DNA of 5,309 nucleotides from Methylocystaceae bacterium (GTDB taxonomy: Bacteria > Pseudomonadota > Alphaproteobacteria > Rhizobiales > Beijerinckiaceae): contig PLZT01000185.1 of the NCBI GenBank assembly GCA_003152255.1, forward strand, positions 1 through 5,309, written 5' to 3'. The notes below the pieces were generated by a model, which was not told the DNA's origin, did not search any database, and saw only the letters and a program-made list of their open reading frames with translations. This document shows positions 1 through 4,268 of the stretch, piece by piece. Numbering within the stretch: the first letter of the stretch is position 1; every line of letters starts with the position of its first letter. The translations under genes and the position numbers were made by a program.

Positions 1-6
1 TGCACT

Positions 7-687
7 TCATGTTTGAGCCGGCCCCCTATAGAACCGTGTTACAACAGAGATCGGATCGTATGGCTCATTCACAACACCCGTCCCAGGGGAGGGCTGGTTT
101 GGGGGCCTGCTACTCGCTTCCATCCAGACGAAATCGACACCAATCGATTGGGCCTTGCTTGCATCCAACCACTCCATTCCCTGTGGTGGGGCTGACGTAA
201 CGAAGGCAACAGCTTTTTGCGATAAACCGAGTTGGTTTAGATACGCCCCCACTAGAGCGTTGGCGACCCCGCTTTCGGCCAACGTTCCGTTCCGGTCGAT
301 GTAGGACGCATGAAAACCGATATGGGCTCCCTCCCCGATAAACCTTGGACTCCCCGCCAGCCACATGAGGGCGCAAGCGGAAGCGCATAGTGCATTTTCC
401 GGAACCGCCGTGGCAAATCCTTTAAGGCGAATTGTCTTACCCATTTCAAGCGCGGATAGCGTCGCTCCTCCTTGACTATTCAAAACCACGACAGCGCTAT
501 TGCTTGCAGTCGCTGCAGTAGTAAAGTTCGCTTGGTCTTCCAGCGTGATTATGCCATCGACGACGATAATGTCTACTTGCGCATCGCCCGTAGAGTGTCT
601 AGTTATATCAGCACCAATTGATTTTTGAACGAAGAATTGAAACAATAAGACGCCCAAAAGACACTGAAGCGCTCGTATCCGAATCAC
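7..687 (-). CDS. Secreted ClpP/crotonase-fold protein, probable periplasmic serine protease-like
   Basis: Complete 226-residue protein. Residues 1-25 form a signal peptide: a basic start (MIRIR), a hydrophobic core LLGVLLFQFFV, and a likely cut near SIGA/DIT, so it should be exported. The body resembles the ClpP/crotonase-like periplasmic proteins grouped as COG3904: a strand VVVLNSQGG (about 66-74), helix SALEMGKTIR, then CASAC with Ser103 as the likely nucleophile and IGFHA with His126 as the likely general base. A third catalytic residue is not obvious; Asp175 in MEWLDASKA is one candidate. Cys101 and Cys105 flank the serine and could form a periplasmic disulfide. The C-terminal 35 residues are Pro/Ser-rich and look disordered. 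The GTG start at 687 is supported by GGAGGG seven bases upstream, and it overlaps the stop of the upstream ORF by four bases (GTGA), implying coupling. The fold is fairly sure; substrate and proteolytic activity are not known. Confidence 0.8.
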   Translation of the reverse strand: MIRIRALQCLLGVLLFQFFVQKSIGADITRHSTGDAQVDIIVVDGIITLEDQANFTTAATASNSAVVVLNSQGGATLSALEMGKTIRLKGFATAVPENALCASACALMWLAGSPRFIGEGAHIGFHASYIDRNGTLAESGVANALVGAYLNQLGLSQKAVAFVTSAPPQGMEWLDASKAQSIGVDFVWMEASSRPPNQPSPGTGVVNEPYDPISVVTRFYRGPAQT

Positions 688-872
688 GATGGTACCCTCC
701 TAATGACGTAGGCAGGTGCCGCGTTTAGCGCCAGCCGAAGCTCTTCAATCATCATCGTTCGGCTGGAGTGGGTGGCTTTTGCCCGGAACCGGAATCCCAC
801 ATTCGCAGCTTCGCAGTTTAGGTCAGCAGTAGGGAAGAGGGTCTGTGCTGGCCCCGAAAAGATTGTGTACAT
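684..872 (-). CDS. Small hypothetical protein, possibly a truncated gene front
   Basis: 62-codon ORF (ATG at 872) ending in TGA that overlaps the GTG of the secreted ClpP-like gene by four bases. There is no good ribosome binding site before the ATG. A GTG at 800 would give a 38-residue product starting at GFRFRAKATHSSRTMM, where a conserved-looking stretch begins: basic/aromatic FRFRAKATHSSRTMM followed by an amphipathic helix IEELRLALNAA. This reads like the first part of a longer protein that has been cut off, since the end (YVIRRVPS) is encoded by the next gene's ribosome binding region. Either it is a real leader/coupling ORF or a decayed remnant. I cannot assign a function; a vague likeness to small proteins of BREX-type defence clusters is only memory-based and unverified. 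Confidence 0.35.
   Translation of the reverse strand: MYTIFSGPAQTLFPTADLNCEAANVGFRFRAKATHSSRTMMIEELRLALNAAPAYVIRRVPS
695..700 (-). promoter_or_regulatory. Ribosome binding site of the ClpP-like gene
   Basis: The minus strand reads GGAGGG, then seven bases (TACCATC), then GTG. This near-perfect Shine-Dalgarno sequence fixes the GTG at 687 as the start. It lies inside the last codons of the upstream 62-codon ORF, so initiation does not depend wholly on coupling. Confidence 0.75.
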
Positions 873-883
873 GAGAGATTATC

Positions 884-903
884 TGCCGACAAGTTTGTCG
901 GCA
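884..903. promoter_or_regulatory. 20-bp palindrome, probable operator
   Basis: TGCCGACAA-GT-TTGTCGGCA: two perfect 9-bp arms with a 2-bp centre. The spacer is too short for an ordinary hairpin loop, and no T-run follows on either strand, which favours a binding site for a dimeric regulator over a terminator. It lies 11 bp upstream of the ATG at 872, where it could control the small ORF and the ClpP-like gene behind it. The regulator is not identifiable from this window. Confidence 0.55.
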
Positions 904-1052
904 AACACCAGTTACGCATTTGCACGTTAATGGGGCAGGAAGGCCCATCCGTGCGAAAACGTACGCTAAGGAAGGTCTCTGACCGCTGTTTTGGCTGCCG
1001 CGACGCGTGAATCCCGTGGTTTTGGTCCGGTGTCGGCATGATTTGCCCGTTT

Positions 1053-1244
1053 ATTGCGTGCAATCATAGAATGCAATTGATATTGGACGCGAGATGTTCG
1101 TTTTGACTGGCGTATTGCACGCAATAAACCGGGGGTCTAACGCGGGGGATAACTTTGCGTGCAATACACGCAGCGAATCCTGATAGTCTCAGCCAGACCG
1201 GTGCGGTCGCCGTCGATAACTCCACCCCAAATATTGCGTGCAAT
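1053..1244. promoter_or_regulatory. Cluster of four ATTGC-GT-GCAAT palindromic sites
   Basis: The 12-bp near-palindrome ATTGCGTGCAAT occurs at 1053-1064, at 1114-1125 (opposite orientation, ATTGCACGCAAT), at 1154-1165 (one mismatch, TTTGCGTGCAAT) and at 1233-1244. Each has 5-bp inverted arms ATTGC/GCAAT around a GT or AC centre. The first two share 16 matching bases (GTTTATTGCGTGCAAT) when one is flipped. Start-to-start distances are 61, 40 and 79 bp, so this is not a regular iteron array. A lone half site (ATGCAAT, 1071-1077) lies beside the first copy. The cluster fills most of the gene-free stretch 873-1268. It could be a multi-site operator (GntR- or LacI-like size) or a partition/replication site of the element; the sequence does not decide. 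Confidence 0.6.
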
Positions 1245-1268
1245 ACGCTACCGTGCAGTTTTACGTAG

Positions 1269-1616
1269 ATGGGCCTTCTGCCCCAGATGACGGTCGATGA
1301 AGGGCGGAAGCCCGATGGGGCGCCGGAGCGCTCTGCCAAAGCTGGCGAAGGCGCCCCCTCGGGCGTCGATGCAAATGGGCCGAAGCGTTTTTCCGTTCAG
1401 CGCAAGATGTCCGTAGTGTCGCGCCTGTTGCGGCGGCGCGCCACCCAAGAGCGTTCAGCATGGTCGACCCGCAGCCGCCGCGCTTTGAGAACGGGTGCCT
1501 TCCTAAGTTGCGAACGCGCGCCCGGGGAGTTGAGCAGGGGGGAGCTTCCCCCAGAGAATTACTTCCCCTTGGTCCGCGGAACCGTCGCTTCAGACGGGAT
1601 CGTGATCAATCTCTAA
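1269..1616 (+). pseudogene. Remnant of an IS transposase OrfA-like protein
   Basis: Open frame of 115 codons; ATG at 1269 or, in frame, at 1287, neither with a clear ribosome binding site. After a polar Pro/Ala-rich leader, the segment GPKRFSVQRKMSVVSRLLR (about 1378-1434) resembles the first helix of helix-turn-helix OrfA proteins of IS3-like elements in Rhizobiales, where RFS-RK-VV-RLLRGE is typical. The resemblance stops just after RLLR: the expected recognition helix is replaced by Arg/Ser-rich residues (RRATQERSAWSTRSRR), and no OrfB or catalytic domain follows. A one-base change of frame here gives RLLRGAPP but does not restore the family, so a deletion or rearrangement is more likely than a simple frameshift. 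The tail (ELPPENYFPLVRGTVASDG) is unassigned. It may be annotated elsewhere as a hypothetical protein. The transposase assignment is from memory of the motif only. Confidence 0.4.
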
Positions 1617-1898
1617 ATGACCTGCCACGATGTTGATCTTAAATCAAACTGTTAAATCCCATGCGTTCGGTTCGACGGCGTCGGGGCCAACCCCCCGTAG
1701 AATGGCGGCTGACTTCGATTAGGTCCTAGTTGTTCCGCTTTACTACAGCGCTAATGGCCGACGCTTGCTCCGGCGGTTGGCGGGTTTTTGCTCCGGCGTT
1801 GACAAGTCTTCGGGTCCGGGCTCTCGCGCCTGAAACGACCTTTCCGGCCATCGCCAAGCCGCGCCGCTTCGTCTGCTCGGCGTGCGGGTCGCCGTCGT
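1617..1898. other. Spacer between the transposase remnant and integrase, no convincing gene
   Basis: About 280 bp. The left 60 bp are relatively A/T-rich. A 41-codon minus-strand ORF (ATG at 1851, stop at 1726) and an overlapping plus-strand ORF with a CSAC motif (1730-1912) exist, but neither has a ribosome binding site or recognisable domain. No clear terminator for the integrase is seen after its TAA at 1899. Confidence 0.4.
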
Positions 1899-3146
1899 TT
1901 AGGATTCCATAGCGCCCGAGATTTTTTCGCCAATGATGTTGGCGGCTCGACGAAGCGGGTCTGCATCGAGATGAGCGTATCTTGCCGTCGTGGCTGACTG
2001 CGAATGGCCGAGGAGCTTTCCGACGATCGGCAGTCCGAGGCTCGATCCGGCGCCGACCGAAGCGAAAGTGTGACGCAGATCGTGGATGCGCACGCCCGAA
2101 AGGCCAGCATACTGCTGAATGGCGCGCCATGGCTTCTTGAGGTCGGACCGAGGCTGATCCTGGGTCGCGCCGGGCACGACGAAGGCGCTGCTGCGATCTG
2201 CATCCTGTAACAGCGCGAGCGCAGGAGCGCTCAGCACGATCGTCTTCCGGCCGGTCTTGCTGTCGGGGAGCAGCAGCAGGCCCCGTTCCAGATCGACATG
2301 GGCCCACTCCAAGTGAAGGATCTCGCGAAGACGCGCGCCCGTGAAAAGAAGCAGGCGAAATGCAAGAGCGACTTCAGGGGCAAAGACGGTCCGTTGGTTT
2401 GGCTCTTTCGCGAGATGCTTGCTCGCTCTCGTGTCGGCGTTGAGACGCCAGGGAAGACCCTCGGTCTCAGCGAGCCGCAATGTTTCACCGAGACGCTTGA
2501 GCTCTTCTGTTCCAAGAAACCGTTCCCGCTTGGCTTCCGTAAATCGCTCGAGGCCGATCGTCGGGTTCGTCCCGCGGGGCACCAGGCCCCTCCGCGCGGC
2601 AAAGGTGTACATGCTGCCGATAATCGCCAGGAGGCGGTTCGCCTGATACGGCCGATCCCGCAGAGACAGGTGTAGCTTGGCGATCTCTGCAGTCGTGACC
2701 AGCTCGGCTTTACGCTTCCCGAGCGCCGGGAGGAAGTTGCTTCGGAGGACAGCGCCGTAGCCTTTCGCGGTGTGCGCCTTTCTCTTCGGTCGGACATGTT
2801 CTTCGAGAAACCGGTTTGCCAGTTCGCTGCAGGTGATCGCGGCCTGAGCATCCTTGCGCTCGAGAGCCGGGTCCCGGCCTGCGGCGACCGCTCCGAGCGT
2901 GGCGCGCGCTCGCGTTCTAGCTTCATCGGGCGTGATCGCGCCATGGCGCCCGAGGGAGACGAAGCGTTTGGGAGCGCCTGGCCCGATATTACGTGGCTTG
3001 TAGCGGAGGATATAGGTCTTTGTGCCGCTGGCCTCGACGCGGAGGCCCAGTCCCCTGGTCTCTCCGTCCCAAATCTCGTAGCGCTTGGCTTTGGGTATCG
3101 CGTCGTCGGCGACGCGCTTGGTGAGTTTTATCGACGCGGTTGCCAT
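1899..3146 (-). CDS. Tyrosine recombinase/integrase of an integrative element
   Basis: A full-length, 415-residue site-specific recombinase. Residues 1-90 form an N-terminal arm-DNA-binding region (IWDGETRGLGLRV, then TYILRYK and FVSLGRHG, as in DUF4102-like integrases). Residues 103-200 form the helical core-binding domain. The C-terminal catalytic domain carries all expected residues: Arg272 (TGARLRE), Lys297 (DSKTGRK), His355 and Arg358 (HDLRHTF), His381 (LLGHSQ) and the nucleophile Tyr390 (ARYAHL). It also has the GLPWRLN...NQRTVFAPEVA insertion (about 230-260) that I associate with rhizobial integrases. A TTG at 3194 would add 16 residues, but the ATG at 3146 is preferred: it has GGAGGT ten bases upstream and gives the usual MATASIKLTKR start. 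It is read away from the tRNA-Thr fragment 168 bp behind it, as expected for the enzyme that inserts and excises the element there. No excisionase gene is visible nearby. Confidence 0.93.
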   Translation of the reverse strand: MATASIKLTKRVADDAIPKAKRYEIWDGETRGLGLRVEASGTKTYILRYKPRNIGPGAPKRFVSLGRHGAITPDEARTRARATLGAVAAGRDPALERKDAQAAITCSELANRFLEEHVRPKRKAHTAKGYGAVLRSNFLPALGKRKAELVTTAEIAKLHLSLRDRPYQANRLLAIIGSMYTFAARRGLVPRGTNPTIGLERFTEAKRERFLGTEELKRLGETLRLAETEGLPWRLNADTRASKHLAKEPNQRTVFAPEVALAFRLLLFTGARLREILHLEWAHVDLERGLLLLPDSKTGRKTIVLSAPALALLQDADRSSAFVVPGATQDQPRSDLKKPWRAIQQYAGLSGVRIHDLRHTFASVGAGSSLGLPIVGKLLGHSQSATTARYAHLDADPLRRAANIIGEKISGAMES

Positions 3147-3156
3147 TTCCCTTTTT

Positions 3157-3162
3157 ACCTCC
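3157..3162 (-). promoter_or_regulatory. Ribosome binding site deciding the integrase start
   Basis: The minus strand reads GGAGGT, ten bases, then the ATG at 3146. Spacing is slightly long, but the match to the Shine-Dalgarno consensus is strong, and no comparable site precedes the alternative TTG at 3194. Confidence 0.6.
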
Positions 3163-3173
3163 GGCGCCCATTC

Positions 3174-3208
3174 TGGTGACCATGTGGTGACCAACCTAGA
3201 GTGACACT
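3174..3208. promoter_or_regulatory. Repeated 9-bp palindromes in the integrase upstream region
   Basis: TGGTGACCA occurs at 3174-3182 and again at 3185-3193, exactly 11 bp apart, i.e. about one helical turn. Each copy is an odd palindrome (TGGT-G-ACCA). A third odd palindrome of related form, AGTGACACT, is at 3200-3208. They lie 28-62 bp upstream of the integrase ATG, where a repressor or the recombinase/excisionase itself could bind. No confident -35/-10 pair was identified in the A/T-rich DNA behind them (3225-3275). Confidence 0.5.
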
Positions 3209-3313
3209 AACAGGCATTGAGGGAAATACCAATAGATAAATTGCCTTCTAAACCAATCAGATATGGTAATATGGGGCATTCCAGGGACACCAAGGGAAAT
3301 CTGGTCCCTTTGA

Positions 3314-3358
3314 TTCGTAATGATGGGGTCGGGGGTTCGAATCCCTCTTGCGGCACCA
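3314..3358 (+). other. att site: orphan 3' half of tRNA-Thr(CGT)
   Basis: The sequence follows tRNA numbering from the anticodon loop onward: loop TTCGTAA (3314-3320) with anticodon CGT at 3316-3318, 3' anticodon strand TGATG, 5-base variable loop GGGTC, T stem GGGGG/CCCTC around loop TTCGAAT (3331-3347), acceptor strand TTGCGGC (3348-3354), discriminator A, and encoded CCA (3356-3358). The 5' side is missing: the bases before the loop (TTTGA) do not pair properly with TGATG, and no D arm or GCCGCAA acceptor strand occurs upstream. It is therefore not a working tRNA but the copy of the tRNA 3' end left at one end of an integrated element; identity beginning at the anticodon loop fits integrase crossover in that loop. 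Antisense translation of this stretch gives the familiar artefact peptide RDSNPRP. Confidence 0.85.
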
Positions 3359-3680
3359 ATTTATCACAGTGAATACAATTATATAGATGTTGGAGCGGAG
3401 CCGCCCCCTGAGGCGTTTTCGGTGCGGGGAAGCACCGGGGAAGCACGGCAGAGCCGCCAGCACCGGGCGGCAGTGATTCGGCGTTCAGCAACAAGGTTAG
3501 TCGAAGGCTCTCAGTGGGATCGACATTGTCCTGGTTTTTCAGCGGCAGGGGTGTTTGGTCTGTTCGCATCCACACTCCGACCATCCGCCGTTTGGGGAGG
3601 ATGGTCTCGGGCTGCGGAAAGGTCGATAGGCGAGGCTGACAGGGCCTTGGCTTCGGTTTATCCGGTGGCGAGGATTTGGA
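3359..3680. other. Flank after the att site, no convincing gene
   Basis: About 320 bp. The first 30 bp are A/T-rich, then the DNA becomes G/C-rich with several short inverted repeats (e.g. GGTGC/GCACC at 3421-3436, and GCCGCC/GGGCGGC around 3454-3471), none followed by a T-run. Open frames cross it on both strands, but their products are compositionally odd and cross the tRNA fragment. It is probably host DNA downstream of the original tRNA gene. Confidence 0.4.
3425..3446. repeat. Exact 11-bp tandem duplication
   Basis: CGGGGAAGCAC occurs twice head to tail (3425-3435 and 3436-3446) with no mismatch. It overlaps the small inverted repeat GGTGC/GCACC. It probably arose by slippage; no function is evident. 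Confidence 0.6.
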
Positions 3681-3944
3681 ATGCAGCTGCAAAAGAGCCG
3701 CCGCCAAATTTCTTCGCTTGGAGCGGAAGACCCGATCTCCATTCTGCGAGGGGCCGGAAAATTCGCCAGCCGATTGCGAGCGCGAGCGGTGATGGCGGTT
3801 ACCTCGAGCCTGGACGCCACAGGAAGGTGGATTGGCGTGCGTATGGTGGATATTTGCCTGGCGCGACGCGAGGGGGATGTGGCAGCCTGCCTTGCCACGG
3901 AGCTCCCTTGGCCACGACCCGCCGGCTCTGGTCTTTCAGCATGA
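3681..3944 (+). CDS. Small hypothetical protein, uncertain
   Basis: 87-codon ORF. The ATG at 3681 is preceded by GAGGA (3670-3674) at a spacing of six bases, a good ribosome binding site. The predicted product has plausible protein-like composition: a basic N-terminus (MQLQKSRRQ), a helix-prone middle (ILRGAGKFASRLRARAVMAV) and ATGRWIGVRMVDICLARREGDVAACLA, ending LPWPRPAGSGLSA. No signal peptide, membrane segment or known motif is seen. A stop at 3627 closes the frame upstream, so this is not the tail of a longer ORF in the same frame. Overlapping frames stay open on both strands in this G/C-rich stretch, which weakens the case. It could be a real small gene or a piece of a decayed one; I do not recognise it. 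Confidence 0.3.
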   Translation: MQLQKSRRQISSLGAEDPISILRGAGKFASRLRARAVMAVTSSLDATGRWIGVRMVDICLARREGDVAACLATELPWPRPAGSGLSA

Positions 3945-4068
3945 ACCGGAGCGCCTGTGGATCGGCGGGATCGTGCGGTGTCGTTACCCCACTGCAGTCG
4001 ATCTACTATCAATGGCGACGAACGCACTGCCGCAAATTCAGGGCGTGGTATCCTGTCATCAACTGCTG

Positions 4069-4103
4069 CTTTGCGCCAACAGCGGACATCCGCTGGGGCA
4101 AAG
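4069..4103. repeat. Imperfect hairpin, possibly a dispersed intergenic repeat
   Basis: An inner stem CAGCGGA/TCCGCTG (4080-4086 with 4089-4095) closes a 2-base centre, and an outer stem CTTTG/CAAAG (4069-4073 with 4099-4103) lies across an unpaired internal loop. AGCGGACAT-type palindromes of this look recur between genes in many Rhizobiales, and their spurious translations begin MSA(V/L)G-K; the minus strand here gives RMSAVGAKQQ. Membership of that repeat family is an inference from memory. Confidence 0.35.
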
Positions 4104-4233
4104 GAAAAGTTCCCATCGCGGATGTGGCGGCGGGGCGGTTAAAAGGGAATGCCTCCAGCTCAATATTGGGTATCGATGAGCGGCTTGCCATTTTGAGCGC
4201 AAGGCCATGATTTATGAAGGATATTTTATATCT

Positions 4234-4256
4234 GGGACCGCCCGAGACCCCGTCCC
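4234..4256 (-). terminator. Weak candidate terminator of the TPR gene
   Basis: GGGAC/GTCCC arms (5 bp) around a 13-base loop, starting 13 bp after the TGA of the TPR gene and followed on the minus strand by A/T-rich AGATATAAAATATCC, not a true T-run. The stem is short and the loop long, so this is only a possibility. Confidence 0.2.
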
Positions 4257-4268
4257 GCCGCCCGCGCC

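Larger units (their letters stand above)
3945..4268. other. Intergenic spacer before the TPR gene end
   Basis: About 320 bp without a convincing gene. It holds the imperfect hairpin at 4069-4103 and an A/T-rich patch around 4205-4233. Short ORFs here overlap each other in several frames and lack ribosome binding sites. Confidence 0.4.

Noticed and set aside
818..1339. Two minus-strand ORFs spanning the palindrome cluster (818-1063 and 1064-1339)
   Set aside because: Products are low in typical protein character, begin at weak codons or in the transposase-remnant antisense, and cross the operator-like repeats.
1537..1552. GGGGGA/TCCCCC hairpin as a terminator
   Set aside because: No T-run follows on either strand and it lies within an open frame; a chance G/C hairpin is more likely.
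1730..1912. Plus-strand 60-codon ORF with a CSAC motif resembling a zinc ribbon
   Set aside because: There is a single Cys pair only, no ribosome binding site, and it overlaps the end of the integrase gene.
1726..2307. Minus-strand 193-codon ORF overlapping the 3' part of the integrase gene
   Set aside because: It is mostly an out-of-frame shadow of the integrase. Only its last 59 codons lie beyond that gene, and they show no start signal or domain.
2231..2944. Other long ORFs within the integrase gene on both strands
   Set aside because: The integrase frame has an intact domain order and all catalytic residues; the others are shadows of it.
3147..3194. TTG at 3194 as the integrase start
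   Set aside because: It adds 16 atypical residues encoded by the regulatory repeats and lacks the GGAGGT site that precedes the ATG at 3146.
3207..3707. Minus-strand ORFs across the tRNA fragment (products containing GFEPPTPSLRI or RDSNPRPHHYE)
   Set aside because: These peptides are the classic artefact of translating the antisense of a tRNA 3' end; they are not genes.
3539..4027. Minus-strand ORF of 162 codons opposite the small hypothetical gene
   Set aside because: Arg/Ser/Pro-rich product typical of an antisense shadow, with no start signal or domain.
3320..4210. Long plus-strand ORF of 296 codons
   Set aside because: It starts inside the tRNA fragment, has no ribosome binding site, and its product is compositionally odd (many Cys, Ser, Trp, Arg) with no domain. 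It is a G/C-driven open frame.
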